The notes: generated from the letters alone by a model not told the origin. A DNA stretch of 64,000 nt from Zeimonas arvi (GCF_008039575.1 NZ_VDUY01000003.1:537218-601217); one strand, 5' to 3'. Shown: positions 17,394 through 26,301, counted from the stretch's first letter. A program made the numbers and translations.

Positions 17394-18422
17394 TCAGGCG
17401 AAATGGTCGAAGCCGTGGCCTTCGAAGGCGATCGGCCGATCGCGCTCGTCGACCAGGCGCATCGAGTCCCCCGCGTCGAAGGCGCCGATGCGGGACAGCT
17501 GCAGCCCGAGCCGCGGGCCCAGCGCCTCGATGGCGACCCGGTTCTCGGGCGCGGCCGCGAAGAGCAGTTCGTAGTCGTCGCCCCCCGCCAGCGCGAGCTG
17601 CATCCTGCGCGCCCCGGGCAGCCCCCGCAGCGCCGGCGCGACCGGCACCGCCGGCCAGACCAGCCGCGCGCCGACCCGAGAGCGCTCGAGCAGGTGGCCG
17701 AGGTCGCCGGCCAGCCCGTCGGAAACGTCGATCGCGGCACGGGCCAGGTGGCGCAGGGCCAGGCCCAGCGCCACCCTCGGCTCGGGCCGGTCGAGCCGCA
17801 CCCGGGCCGGGTGGTCCGCTGGCAACGGCCGTCCTGCCTGCCGCTCGGCGACCGCGAAGGCCGCCGCGCCGAGCTCGCCGGACACCCAGAGATCGTCGCC
17901 GGGCTGCGCGCCGTCACGGCGCAGGGCCGAGCCGGCAGGCACCTGGCCGATCACCGTGATGCAGACATTGAGCGGCCCGCGCGTGGTGTCGCCGCCGATC
18001 AGCTCGCAGTCGAAGCGGTCGGCCAGCGCGAACATGCCCCGGCTGAAGCCCCGCAGCCAGGCCTCGTCGGCCTGCGGCAGCGCCAGCGCCAGCGTGAAGG
18101 CGAGCGGCCGCGCGCCCATCGCCGCCAGGTCGGACAGGTTGACCGCCAGCCCCTTGTGCCCCAGCGCCTCGGGCTCGACGTCGTCGAAGACGTGCCGGCC
18201 GCCGACCAGCATGTCGGTGGCGATCGCCAGGCCCTCGCCGCAGGCCGGCGCGCCGAGCAGCGCACAGTCGTCGCCGATTCCGAGCAGCGCCTTCCTGGCC
18301 GGGCCCCGATCGAAGAAGCGGCCGATCAGCTGGAATTCACCGAGCGGCCCCGCCAGCTCGCCCGCCGGCTTCGACAACTCGCCGACCTGCCCGACGCTCT
18401 TCCCTGGCGGCTTCGGGCTCAC
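17394..18422 (-). CDS. thiL: Thiamine-monophosphate kinase ThiL
   Basis: A protein of 342 residues of the PurM-like ATP-binding superfamily. It contains [85 protein letters not shown] and [10 protein letters not shown]. It phosphorylates thiamine phosphate to thiamine diphosphate, the step after ThiE. The GTG start at 18422 overlaps the nusB stop as GTGA, which argues for coupled translation. About 25 residues before the conserved core are extra. Confidence 0.95.
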   Translation of the reverse strand: MSPKPPGKSVGQVGELSKPAGELAGPLGEFQLIGRFFDRGPARKALLGIGDDCALLGAPACGEGLAIATDMLVGGRHVFDDVEPEALGHKGLAVNLSDLAAMGARPLAFTLALALPQADEAWLRGFSRGMFALADRFDCELIGGDTTRGPLNVCITVIGQVPAGSALRRDGAQPGDDLWVSGELGAAAFAVAERQAGRPLPADHPARVRLDRPEPRVALGLALRHLARAAIDVSDGLAGDLGHLLERSRVGARLVWPAVPVAPALRGLPGARRMQLALAGGDDYELLFAAAPENRVAIEALGPRLGLQLSRIGAFDAGDSMRLVDERDRPIAFEGHGFDHFA

Positions 18423-18898
18423 GCCCGCCCGCCGGTCTCGACCGGCCGCAGCCGGGTTGCCACCCGGTCGAGCACGCCGTTCACATACTTGTAACCGTCG
18501 GTGCCGCCGAAGGTCTTGGCCAGCTCGACCGCCTCGTTGATCACCACCCGGTATGGAACCTCGGGCATGCGCAGCAGCTCGAAGGCGCCGAGCAGCAGCA
18601 CCGCGTGCTCGACCGGGCTCAGCTCGATGGTCTTGCGGTCGAGGTGCGGGGCGATGGCCTCGTCGAGCTCGACCGCGGCCTCGAGCGCGCCGTGGAGCAG
18701 CGCCTTGAAGTAATCGCGGTCGGCCTTCTCGTAGCCGGGCGTGCTGGCCGCCACGTGCGCCTCGATGGCACCCGCGTCCTCGCCCGACAGCAGCCACTGG
18801 TACAGGCCCTGCATCGCCAGCTCGCGCGAGCGCCGGCGCGCGTTCTTGGGCGGCGTGCCGCCCGAGCCGGCGCGCGCCGAAGGGCGTTCGGTGGCCAT
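18419..18898 (-). CDS. nusB: Transcription antitermination factor NusB
   Basis: An all-helical protein of 159 residues: [79 protein letters not shown]. It acts with NusE at boxA sites in rRNA operons. The ATG at 18898 shares one base with the ribH stop (TGATG), so a slightly longer frame beginning at a TTG is not preferred. It lies in the order ribH-nusB-thiL, as in many proteobacteria. Confidence 0.96.
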   Translation of the reverse strand: MATERPSARAGSGGTPPKNARRRSRELAMQGLYQWLLSGEDAGAIEAHVAASTPGYEKADRDYFKALLHGALEAAVELDEAIAPHLDRKTIELSPVEHAVLLLGAFELLRMPEVPYRVVINEAVELAKTFGGTDGYKYVNGVLDRVATRLRPVETGGRA

Positions 18899-19512
18899 CA
18901 ATGCGCCTTCTTGCCGCGCTCGCCGCCGCGCGAGGCTTCGTCCTCGTCGTCCTCGTCGTCCTCGTCGTCCTCGAACTCCTCGTCGAGGTCGTCGTCGAGG
19001 TCGTCGTCGAGGTCGTCGTCGTCGAGGTCGTCGTCATCCTCGTCGCCCGACAGCGTGGACAGCGACAGCGACAAGTTGGCCATCTCCACCGCCACTCGGG
19101 CCGCATCGGCGCCCTTCTCGGCGGCGCGGGCCTCGGCCTGCTCGTCGTTCTCGGTGGTGAGGATGGCGTTGGCGACCGGCACGTTGAAGTCGAGCGCCAC
19201 CCGGCTCACGCCGGCCGCGCTCTCGTTCGACACCACCTCGAAGTGGTAGGTCTCGCCGCGAATCACCGCGCCGAGCGCGATCAGCGCGTCGAAGCTGCCC
19301 GAGGCCGCGAGCTGCTGCAGCACCACCGGGATCTCGAGCGCGCCGGGCACGGTGCAGACGAAGATGTCGTCGGACTCCACGCCCAGCCCCACCAGCTCTT
19401 CGAGGCAGGCATCGCGCAAGGCGTTGCAGACCGGCTCGTTGAAGCGGGCCTGCACGATTCCGATCCGCAGGCCTGCGCCGTCCAGGTCCGACTGGAACAC
19501 TCCGATTTCCAT
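18898..19512 (-). CDS. ribH: 6,7-dimethyl-8-ribityllumazine synthase with an acidic C-terminal tail
   Basis: The first 155 residues form a normal lumazine synthase. They include [33 protein letters not shown], the catalytic-histidine segment [14 protein letters not shown] and the substrate-binding [20 protein letters not shown]. The enzyme makes the riboflavin precursor from the RibB product. Residues 157-192 are an unusual tail in which 31 of 36 residues are Asp or Glu, ending in a basic [11 protein letters not shown]. Typical RibH proteins stop near residue 155. The tail is encoded by an in-frame 12-base repeat. It would lie at the C-termini of an oligomeric shell. The gene follows ribBX by five bases. 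Confidence 0.95.
   Translation of the reverse strand: MEIGVFQSDLDGAGLRIGIVQARFNEPVCNALRDACLEELVGLGVESDDIFVCTVPGALEIPVVLQQLAASGSFDALIALGAVIRGETYHFEVVSNESAAGVSRVALDFNVPVANAILTTENDEQAEARAAEKGADAARVAVEMANLSLSLSTLSGDEDDDDLDDDDLDDDLDDDLDEEFEDDEDDEDDEDEASRGGERGKKAH
18937..19044 (-). repeat. Low-complexity acidic-tail repeat within ribH
   Basis: A 12-base unit encoding Asp-Asp-Leu-Asp-type steps repeats about four times at 18982-19036, flanked by GAC/GAG-only stretches. The unit is a multiple of three, so gain or loss of copies would change tail length without a frameshift. Confidence 0.8.
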
Positions 19513-19517
19513 GATTT

Positions 19518-20648
19518 TCAGTTCTCCTGTGGGCCGGACTCGAAGCCGACCACTTCGAGGTCGAATCCGGCCATGCTGGGCATCTTGCGGGGCTGCGAGA
19601 GCAGCCGCATGCGGCCGACGCCCAGATCCTTGAGGATCTGGGCGCCGATGCCGTAGGTTCTGAGATCGACCTTGCCGGCGCGACGCTTCGGCGACGCGGC
19701 GTCGGCATCCCGGGGGGCCGGATCGGCCGCCGCGAGCTCGGCGAACAGCACGTCGGCCGGCTGGGCACAATTGAGCAGGACGATCACGCCGGCCCCTTCG
19801 TCGGCGATCCGGCGCATGGCCCGCACCAGCGGCCACGAGTGCCCGCTGGCGCCGGCGTCGATCAGGTCGAGGACGGTGAGCGGCTCGTGGACGCGCACCA
19901 GGGTCTCGCGGTCGGGGGCGATCTGGCCGCGCACCAGCGCCAGGTGCGGCGCGCCGGCCGGCTTGTCGCGGTAGACGGCCAGCTCGAAGGCGCCCCAGGG
20001 GGTGTCGATGGGCCGCCGCGACAGCTGCTCGACCAGGCTCTCGTTGGCGTTGCGGTACTGGATCAGGTCGGCGATCGTGCCGATCTTCAGGCCGTGCTCG
20101 CGCCCGAACTCGATCAGGTCGGGCAGGCGCGCCATCGTGCCGTCGTCCTTCAGGATCTCGCAGATCACCGAGGCCGGCGTGAGCCCGGCCAGCTGGGCCA
20201 GGTCGCAACCCGCCTCGGTGTGGCCCGCGCGCATCAGCACGCCGCCGGGCTGGGCCTTGAGCGGGAAGATGTGGCCGGGCTGCACGATGTCGTCGGGCCT
20301 GGCGTCGCGCGCGACCGCCATCTGCACGGTGCGCGACCGGTCGGCCGCCGAGATGCCGGTGGTGACGCCCTCGGCCGCCTCGATCGAGACGGTGAAATTG
20401 GTGCCGTGGACCGTGCCGTTGGCCGAGACCATCAGCGGCAGCCTGAGCTGCCGGCAGCGGTCCTCGGTGAGCGTGAGGCAGATCAGTCCCCGGCCGTAGC
20501 GGGCCATGAAGTTGATGGCTTCGGGCGTGACGAAGTCGGCGGCCAGGACGAGGTCGCCCTCGTTCTCGCGATCTTCCTCGTCGACCAGGATGACCATGCG
20601 GCCGGCTTTCAGCTCGGCGATGATCTCGGGGGTGGTGGCAAGTGGCAT
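19518..20648 (-). CDS. ribB: 3,4-dihydroxy-2-butanone-4-phosphate synthase with degenerate GTP cyclohydrolase II-like domain (RibBX type)
   Basis: Residues 1-205 are an intact DHBP synthase: [11 protein letters not shown] (23-33), [19 protein letters not shown] (125-130) and RAGHTEA (140-146). Residues about 215-376 align with GTP cyclohydrolase II. However, the zinc-binding cysteines are gone: the usual HSECLTGD region reads VHEPLTVLD, and the usual RCDCG region reads GASGHSW. The QEGRGIGL loop is also missing. The C-terminal [15 protein letters not shown] is retained. Such fusions, called RibBX in other proteobacteria, supply only the DHBP activity, so a separate ribA should exist elsewhere in the genome. 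The gene is the first of the ribBX-ribH-nusB-thiL unit. I see no FMN riboswitch upstream. Confidence 0.93.
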   Translation of the reverse strand: MPLATTPEIIAELKAGRMVILVDEEDRENEGDLVLAADFVTPEAINFMARYGRGLICLTLTEDRCRQLRLPLMVSANGTVHGTNFTVSIEAAEGVTTGISAADRSRTVQMAVARDARPDDIVQPGHIFPLKAQPGGVLMRAGHTEAGCDLAQLAGLTPASVICEILKDDGTMARLPDLIEFGREHGLKIGTIADLIQYRNANESLVEQLSRRPIDTPWGAFELAVYRDKPAGAPHLALVRGQIAPDRETLVRVHEPLTVLDLIDAGASGHSWPLVRAMRRIADEGAGVIVLLNCAQPADVLFAELAAADPAPRDADAASPKRRAGKVDLRTYGIGAQILKDLGVGRMRLLSQPRKMPSMAGFDLEVVGFESGPQEN

Positions 20649-20738
20649 TGCGGCATTTTACGCCGTCCGGCCGCCGCAGACGCCGTCCGGCGGGCGCACG
20701 GGAAAGGGGCCGGGCGGCGCCTCGATACTGGCCGCACG

Positions 20739-21236
20739 ATGGACATCGACCCGATCGACCTCGAGGGCTATCGCCGCCTCGAGACCCGCCGCGAGGCCCG
20801 CGAGGCGTTCGACCGCTGCCTGGCGCGCGGCCGCCGCTCGCTGAAGCTGTTCGACGATTCGGGCGAATTCTGGGGCCTTGACCGCAAGGCATTCGCCGAC
20901 GCGGTCAAGGCGCTGCTGGATCGCAGCCGCGAGGCCTCGGTGGCCATCGTGGCGCACGACACCGGGTTCGTGGAACGGCACTGCCCGCAGCTGATGACGC
21001 TGCTCGGCCTCTATGGGCCGCGGCTGCGGATCTCGCCGACCGATCCGTCGGTGCGGGCCTACGACCGCGGCTTCGTGGTGATCGACGACAAGGTGGTGCT
21101 GCGCCGCCCTGGCTTCGGTCAGTCGCGCGTGTTCGTGGACTTCGACGAGGGCGAGGTGGCGGCCGCCGCCAAGCTGCTTGCCGAGCTGCTCGACGGCGCC
21201 CTGCCGGGCTTGTCGGCCAACGTGACCGGCCTCTGA
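20739..21236 (+). CDS. Uncharacterised protein of 165 residues
   Basis: I do not recognise an enzyme family. The sequence has charged helices at the start ([18 protein letters not shown]), then an alternating beta/alpha pattern: [73 protein letters not shown]. The segment [10 protein letters not shown] resembles phospholipase-D-like folds that have lost catalytic HKD residues. It may belong to a domain family of unknown function seen next to riboflavin genes in betaproteobacteria. It is divergent from ribBX, and its 3' end overlaps the Mpo1-like gene on the opposite strand by 118 bases. Confidence 0.7.
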   Translation: MDIDPIDLEGYRRLETRREAREAFDRCLARGRRSLKLFDDSGEFWGLDRKAFADAVKALLDRSREASVAIVAHDTGFVERHCPQLMTLLGLYGPRLRISPTDPSVRAYDRGFVVIDDKVVLRRPGFGQSRVFVDFDEGEVAAAAKLLAELLDGALPGLSANVTGL

Positions 21237-21745
21237 ACGGCGGCCAGCCGCGCGGCGATCGCGTCGCGCAACGGGTGACGCAGGCCCAGCGCGAAAGCGG
21301 CCTCGGCCACCAGGAACAGCGGGCCCACCAGCAGGCCGACCAGGTCGTCCACGAAGGCGGGCTTGCGCCCCTCCCAGTAGTGGCCGACGAACTGGACGAT
21401 CCAGCCGATCGCGAACAGGCCCGCGCCCCAGCCGAGCCAGGCCGCGGTGGGCGTCGCAGCCGCCTGCGCGCCGATCCACAGCGAGACGAGCGACACCGCC
21501 AGCATGGCCAGGCCCAGCGGGCGATCGAGCCGGAACCAGAACAGCAGCGCCGCCGCGGTGGCCGCCACCGCCGGCGACAGCGGCAGGCCTTCGAGCGGCC
21601 AGCCGGTCGGCAGCCACGCAGGCCGCGACAGCAGGATGGCGACCGCGACGAAGATCATCGGCACGCCCACGAAGTGGGTGGCGACGTTGCGCCGGTCGCG
21701 GTGGTAGTCGGCGTACTGCGCGAGATGATCGGTCAGCGTCTTCAT
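21119..21745 (-). CDS. Mpo1/YGL010w-like membrane protein (DUF962 family)
   Basis: A protein of 208 residues with four to five membrane helices. It opens MKTLTDHLAQYADYHRDRRN, followed by the family motif NVATHFVGVPMIFVAVAIL, and later has WIVQFVGHYWEGRKPAFVDD and LLVGPLFLVAEAAFAL. The yeast homologue Mpo1 is an iron-dependent 2-hydroxy fatty acid dioxygenase that uses the conserved histidines. The activity here is inferred only. The start overlaps the ribE stop (ATGA). The last 37 residues are Ser/Ala-rich and are encoded antisense to the neighbouring unknown gene, so this tail may be a late extension. Confidence 0.83.
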   Translation of the reverse strand: MKTLTDHLAQYADYHRDRRNVATHFVGVPMIFVAVAILLSRPAWLPTGWPLEGLPLSPAVAATAAALLFWFRLDRPLGLAMLAVSLVSLWIGAQAAATPTAAWLGWGAGLFAIGWIVQFVGHYWEGRKPAFVDDLVGLLVGPLFLVAEAAFALGLRHPLRDAIAARLAAVQRPVTLADKPGRAPSSSSASSLAAAATSPSSKSTNTRD

Positions 21746-22368
21746 CGTCGATCCTGCGAGAGCATCCGTTCGACGTAGCGGGCGATCAGGTCGACCTCGA
21801 GATTGACCCGCGCCCCCGGTTTCAGCGACTTCAGCGTGGTGGCCTCGATCGTATGCGGAATCAGGTTGATCTCGAAGAGGGCGCCCCCGGCTTCGCCGTC
21901 TTCGTCCACCACCCGGTTCACCGTCAGGCTCGCCCCGTTGACGGTGATCGAGCCCTTGTAGGCGAGGTACTTGCCGAGCTCGCGCGGCGCCCGCACCGCG
22001 AGCAGCCAGGACTCGCCGACCGGCTCGAAGCACGCGACCTCGCCCAGCCCGTCGACGTGGCCCGAGACCAGGTGCCCGCCGAGCCGATCGGCCAGCCGAA
22101 GCGCCTTCTCCAGGTTGACCTCGCCGGGGGCATCCAGGCCCACGGTCTTCGACAGGCTCTCGCGCGACACGTCCACCGCGAAGCGCGGACCGTCGATGCG
22201 CACCGCGGTCATGCAGGCGCCCTGGATGGCGATGGAGTCGCCGATCGCCACGTCGGACAGGTCGAGCGCGCCCGCGTGCACGGTGAGCCGCACGCCCGCC
22301 CCGGCGCCGCCGGCCAGCGACTCGATGCTTTCGATGCGGCCGACCGCCGCCACGATTCCGGTGAACAC
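21742..22368 (-). CDS. ribE: Riboflavin synthase, alpha subunit
   Basis: A protein of 208 residues made of two lumazine-binding repeats. The first begins MFTGIVAAVGRIESIE and contains GDSIAIQGACMTAV. The second contains HLVSGHVDGLGEV and YKGSITVNGASLTVNRV. It dismutates two lumazines to riboflavin and a pyrimidine. The start is the GTG at 22368, which sits eight bases after a strong GGAGGA site. It follows ribD by 70 bases and overlaps the Mpo1-like gene by four bases. Confidence 0.96.
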   Translation of the reverse strand: MFTGIVAAVGRIESIESLAGGAGAGVRLTVHAGALDLSDVAIGDSIAIQGACMTAVRIDGPRFAVDVSRESLSKTVGLDAPGEVNLEKALRLADRLGGHLVSGHVDGLGEVACFEPVGESWLLAVRAPRELGKYLAYKGSITVNGASLTVNRVVDEDGEAGGALFEINLIPHTIEATTLKSLKPGARVNLEVDLIARYVERMLSQDRR

Positions 22369-22438
22369 GTCTGGTTTCCTCCTCTTGCGGAGATGCTTCG
22401 TTACGAAGGCGCCCGGGCAACCGACCCCGACGCCCGGC

Positions 22439-23590
22439 TCATTCGGCGCCGGCGCGCGACTCCGGGTGCAGCTCGGACGCGCCCGCCGTGGGCCGCACCG
22501 GCAGCCGGTCGGGCAGGCGCGCGAGCAGGCGGACGTCGTCGCCGACCCGGTCCACCGCCTGCAGCCACAGCCGCGGGGCGGCGGCCAGCGTGTCCGGCGG
22601 CAGCAGGTCGGCCATCCCGGTCGCATTGCCGAGCAAGGTGGGCGCGAGGTAGACGAGCAGCTCGTCGACGCAGCCCTCGCGCAGCAGCGAACCGTTCAGG
22701 CGATAGCCGGCCTCGACGTGCAGTTCGTTGATGTCGCGCCCGGCCAGTTCGGCCAGCAACGCCGGCAGGTCGACCTTGCCCTGCGCGTTGGGCAGCTCCA
22801 GCACTTCGCAGCCCCGGTCGCGCAGCTCGCCGGCCTTTCCGGGCATCGCGCGGGCGCAGGCCACCAGCAGATTGCCGCCGCGCACGATGTTCGCGTCCAG
22901 ATCGACCTCGAGCCGCGAGTCGACCAGCACCCGCAGGGGCTGGCGCGGCGTGTCGACCGCCCGCACGGTGAGCCGCGGGTCGTCGTCCTTGACCGTGCCG
23001 ATGCCGGTCAGGATCGCGCAGGCCCGCGCCCGCCAGGCGTGTCCGTCGTCGCGGGCGGCGTCCCCGGTGATCCACTGGCTGCTGCCATCGGGCAGCGCGG
23101 TGCGGCCGTCGAGGCTCGCCGCGATCTTCATCCGGACCCAGGGGCGCCGGCGGGTCATCCGCGACACGAAGCCGATGTTCAGCTCGCGCGCTTCCTGCTC
23201 GAGCAGGCCGCAGCGCACGTCGACGCCGGCCTCGCGCAGTCGGGCAAGGCCGCGGCCGCTGACCAGCGGATTGGGATCCTCCATGGCCACGACCACGCGC
23301 CCGACGCGGGCCTCGAGCAGCGCGTCGACACAGGGCGGCGTGCGCCCGTGGTGGCTGCAGGGCTCGAGCGTGAGGTACACGGTGGCGCCGCGCGCCGCGC
23401 CGTTGGCCTGCGCCAGCGCCAGCACCTCGGCATGCGGTTCGCCGGCGCGGCGATGCCAGCCCTCGCCCACCACCTGCCGGTCGCGGACGATGACGCACCC
23501 CACCCGCGGATTCGGAGTCGTGGTCCACATGCCGAGCGCCGCCAGCTCGAGCGCGCGCGACATGTGCTGGTGATCGGCTTCGGTGAACAT
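22439..23590 (-). CDS. ribD: Bifunctional riboflavin deaminase/reductase RibD
   Basis: A protein of 383 residues. The N-terminal deaminase domain carries the zinc site HAE (53-55), C78 and C87 within EPCSHHGRTPPC. The C-terminal reductase domain contains MKIAASLDGRTALPDGSSQWITGD, RVLVDSRLEVD, ELHVEAGYRLNGSLL and VDELLVYLAPTLLG. It performs the second and third steps of riboflavin synthesis. In many bacteria ribD directly follows nrdR; here a 2.7-kb block separates them. Confidence 0.96.
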   Translation of the reverse strand: MFTEADHQHMSRALELAALGMWTTTPNPRVGCVIVRDRQVVGEGWHRRAGEPHAEVLALAQANGAARGATVYLTLEPCSHHGRTPPCVDALLEARVGRVVVAMEDPNPLVSGRGLARLREAGVDVRCGLLEQEARELNIGFVSRMTRRRPWVRMKIAASLDGRTALPDGSSQWITGDAARDDGHAWRARACAILTGIGTVKDDDPRLTVRAVDTPRQPLRVLVDSRLEVDLDANIVRGGNLLVACARAMPGKAGELRDRGCEVLELPNAQGKVDLPALLAELAGRDINELHVEAGYRLNGSLLREGCVDELLVYLAPTLLGNATGMADLLPPDTLAAAPRLWLQAVDRVGDDVRLLARLPDRLPVRPTAGASELHPESRAGAE

Positions 23591-23710
23591 GGGGCGGGGG
23601 ACCTGCCTGGATCGTGGTCGGTCCCCGATTATCGCCGCTCGCGGCCGGGGCTAGAATCGCGCCACACCCCAACGAATCGACCGCAGCGCCGGCTGCGCAC
23701 AGGAGCCCCA

Positions 23711-25429
23711 GTGACCGCGACGCCCGCCCTCATCGCCCGCCCCGGCGGCCAGATCCTTGCCGACGCCCTTGCCGTGCACGGCGTGGACACCGTGTTCGGC
23801 GTGCCCGGCGAGAGCTACCTGGCCGTGCTCGACGGCCTCTATCCGCATCGCGACAGCATCCGCTTCGTGATCTGCCGGCAGGAGGGAGGCGCCGCCTTCA
23901 TGGCCGACGCCTACGCGAAGCTCACCGGCAAGCCCGGCGTGCTGATGGTGACCCGCGGCCCGGGCGCCACCAATGCGTCGATCGGCATCCACGCGGCCTT
24001 CCAGGACTCGGTGCCCATGGTCGTGTTCGTGGGCCAGGTAGGCACCGACTTCATGGACCGCGAGGCCTTCCAGGAGGTGGACTACCGGCGCATGTTCGGC
24101 CAGATGGCCAAGTGGGTCGCGCAGATCGACCGCGCCGACCGGATTCCCGAATACGTGGCCCACGCCTTCCAGGCGGCCACCAGCGGGCGCATGGGCCCGG
24201 TGGTGCTGGCGCTGCCCGAGGACATGCTGGTGCAGCAGGCCACGGTGGCCGATGCGCGCCCGCACTCGCCGGTGCGCGCATCGCCCGGCCCCGCGCAGCT
24301 CGGGTCGTTCCGGGGCATGCTGGCCGCGGCGCAGCGCCCCCTGCTGATGCTGGGCGGGACCGGCTGGACCCGACAGGCCTGCGACGACATCCGCGCCTTC
24401 GCCGAGACCAATCGCCTGCCGGTCACCTGCGCGTTCCGTTACCAGGACCTGTTCGACAACCGGCATCCCAACTACGTGGGCGACGTCGGCATCGGCATCA
24501 ATCCGAAGCTCGCCGCGCGGGTGAAGGAATCGGACCTGGTCATCGCCATCGGTCCGCGCCTGGGCGAGATGACCACCTCGGGCTATACGCTGCTGGCGGT
24601 GCCGCGGCCGGTGCAGAAGCTGGTCCACGTGCACGCAGGGGTCGACGAGCTGGGCACGGTGTACCAGGCCGACCTGATGATCGCCTCCGGCATGCCCGAG
24701 ATCGCCGCCGCGCTGCGCGAAATGAAGGTGGAGTCCACCGCCTGGGCGGCCAGCGTGGGCGATGCGCGTGCGCAGTACGAAGCCTGGCAGCGCCAGCCGC
24801 CCATTTACACGCCCGCCGGCGACAAGGCCGCCGAGGCGCCCGCGCTGAACCTGTGGGAGATGGTGCAGACGCTCGAGCGGGTGGCCCCTGCCGACACGAT
24901 CATCACCAACGGCGCCGGCAACTTCGCCACCTGGGCCCACCGCTTCTGGCGCTACGCGGGGCTGCGCACCCAACTGTCGACCACTTCGGGCGCGATGGGC
25001 TATGGCGTGCCGGCGGCGGTGGCCGCAGCGATCGCCGCGCCCGATCGCACCGTGGTCTGCTTCGCCGGCGACGGCGATTTCCTGATGAACGGCCAGGAGC
25101 TGGCCACCGCCGCACAGTACGATGGCGCGCTGGTGGTGATCGTGTTCAACAACGGCATGTACGGGACGATCCGGATGCACCAGGAGCGCGAGTACCCGGC
25201 GCGCGTGCTGGGCACCGCGCTGGCCAACCCGGATTTCGCGAAGTACGGCGAGGCCTTCGGCGGCTTCGGCGCCCACGTGGCGCGCACCGAGGAGTTCGAG
25301 CCGGCGCTCAAGGCGGCGCTCGACTACGCGCGCGAGAACAGGCGCCCGGCGATCATCGAGCTGAAGGTGGACCCGCAGGCGATCACGCCGAACCTGACGC
25401 TGGAGGCGATCCGGAGCGCGAAGCGGTAA
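23711..25429 (+). CDS. Thiamine-diphosphate-dependent enzyme, acetolactate synthase-like
   Basis: A protein of 572 residues with the three TPP-enzyme domains. The N-terminal PYR domain has GVPGESYLAVLDGL and the catalytic-glutamate segment CRQEGGAAFMADAY (Glu58). A central Rossmann-like domain contains PLLMLGGTGW. The C-terminal PP domain has the cofactor motif GDGDFLMNGQELATA ending in FNNGMYG. AGGAG lies five bases before the GTG at 23711. It resembles IlvB-type large subunits, but no small subunit is present, so it may act on another 2-oxo acid. It lies on the strand opposite to the rib genes, inside a block between ribD and nrdR. Confidence 0.85.
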   Translation: MTATPALIARPGGQILADALAVHGVDTVFGVPGESYLAVLDGLYPHRDSIRFVICRQEGGAAFMADAYAKLTGKPGVLMVTRGPGATNASIGIHAAFQDSVPMVVFVGQVGTDFMDREAFQEVDYRRMFGQMAKWVAQIDRADRIPEYVAHAFQAATSGRMGPVVLALPEDMLVQQATVADARPHSPVRASPGPAQLGSFRGMLAAAQRPLLMLGGTGWTRQACDDIRAFAETNRLPVTCAFRYQDLFDNRHPNYVGDVGIGINPKLAARVKESDLVIAIGPRLGEMTTSGYTLLAVPRPVQKLVHVHAGVDELGTVYQADLMIASGMPEIAAALREMKVESTAWAASVGDARAQYEAWQRQPPIYTPAGDKAAEAPALNLWEMVQTLERVAPADTIITNGAGNFATWAHRFWRYAGLRTQLSTTSGAMGYGVPAAVAAAIAAPDRTVVCFAGDGDFLMNGQELATAAQYDGALVVIVFNNGMYGTIRMHQEREYPARVLGTALANPDFAKYGEAFGGFGAHVARTEEFEPALKAALDYARENRRPAIIELKVDPQAITPNLTLEAIRSAKR

Positions 25430-25456
25430 TGGCGGGGCGGGCCGGAGGCGGCCTTC

Positions 25457-25603
25457 GTGCGGGAGGCCGCACTGCGTGAAGCGGAGGCCACCATCACCCA
25501 CTCGCCCAAGGCGCGGACGGGCAGCCTTGCCGCTCGCCTTCGCGGTCGAGCCACGGCGCGCATGAGCACGGACGAAATCATGCAACTGACGCGCGGCGCG
25601 TGA
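25457..25603 (+). pseudogene. Truncated AbrB/VapB-type antitoxin remnant
   Basis: A frame of 48 residues starting at GTG 25457 (after a GGAGG) ends in RLRGRATARMSTDEIMQLTRG. This is the typical C-terminus of AbrB-fold VapB antitoxins, the part that contacts the toxin. The N-terminal DNA-binding swapped hairpin is absent, and the TPP-enzyme stop codon lies only 28 bases upstream. The stop overlaps the start of the PIN toxin gene as GTGA, the normal antitoxin-toxin coupling. I therefore read it as a truncated antitoxin. Whether the fragment can still neutralise the toxin is unknown. Confidence 0.65.
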
Positions 25604-26004
25604 ATCGCGTGCTGGTGGACGCCAACGTCCTGCTGGACGTACTCACCGACGATCCGCACTGGTACGAATGGTCGGCAGCGCAACTCGATGCCTGCTCGGC
25701 GCAGGCGGCGTTGTGCATCAACCCGATCATCTACGCCGAAGTCTCGATCGGCTTCGAGCGCATCGAGCAGATCGACGAAGCCCTGCCGCCTGACACCTTC
25801 GCACGCCTCGAGTTGCCCTGGGACGCTGCCTTCCTCGCCGGCAAGGCGTTCCTCCAGTACCGCCGTGCCAGTGGCAGCCGCACCTCACCGCTTCCGGATT
25901 TCTACATCGGCGCCCACGCTGCCGTCGAGGGCATGGCGGTACTGACGCGGGACACCAGGCGTTATCGGATCCACTATCCGCAACTGGAATTGGTTTGCCC
26001 GTAG
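25600..26004 (+). CDS. PIN-domain toxin, VapC family
   Basis: A PIN-fold ribonuclease of 134 residues that looks intact. The first acidic residue is D8 (VLVDANVLLDVL), the second is in NPIIYAEVSIGFE, and the last pair lies in LPDFYIGAHAAV and VLTRDTRRYRIHYP. VapC toxins cleave tRNA or rRNA. The GTG start overlaps the stop of the truncated AbrB-type antitoxin. An intact toxin next to a truncated antitoxin is odd; either the fragment suffices, the toxin is not expressed, or activity is lost through substitutions I cannot see. Confidence 0.85.
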   Translation: MNRVLVDANVLLDVLTDDPHWYEWSAAQLDACSAQAALCINPIIYAEVSIGFERIEQIDEALPPDTFARLELPWDAAFLAGKAFLQYRRASGSRTSPLPDFYIGAHAAVEGMAVLTRDTRRYRIHYPQLELVCP

Positions 26005-26020
26005 TCGGCGGCAGTGCCAC

Positions 26021-26301
26021 GTGCAACCGCCACGAATCGAGCCCCCACTCGAATTGACCCGCACCTTCAATATGCGCGAAGCGAAGGCACGTCTTTCGCG
26101 GCTCGTCGACGAGGCCGCGAAGGGGAGTCGTTCGTCATCGCCAAGGCGGGAAAGCCGCTGGTGAAGGTCGTGCCGCTGGATACGCCGGCGCCTGCCAAGG
26201 CTCGGCGAATCGGCTTCCTGGCCGGCGAGATCGAGGTCCCGGACGATTTCGACATGATGGGTGCCGACGAAATTCCCGCGCGTTTCAGCCGGCGGGATTG
26301 A
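26021..26301 (+). pseudogene. Phd/YefM-type antitoxin broken by a frameshift
   Basis: The first half (TRTFNMREAKARLSRLVDEA, in the frame of the ATG at 26072) is a clear Phd N-terminus. The second half (ESFVIAKAGKPLVKVVPL and the rest to the stop at 26301) lies in another frame. The break falls at the G run 26122-26125, where one missing G would restore the expected AAKG-ESFVIAKAG junction. No PIN toxin follows; nrdR lies convergently 17 bases beyond. The 5' end is uncertain (GTG 26021, TTG 26054 or ATG 26072). It is either a pseudogene or a sequencing error in a homopolymer. Confidence 0.75.

Noticed and set aside
20649..20738. FMN riboswitch upstream of ribBX
   Set aside because: The space to the divergent gene is only 90 bases and shows none of the conserved FMN-element helices.
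21971..23710. Upstream 580 codons joined in frame to the TPP enzyme
   Set aside because: They run antisense to ribE and ribD. The family N-terminus begins at the GTG at 23711, which has an AGGAG site.
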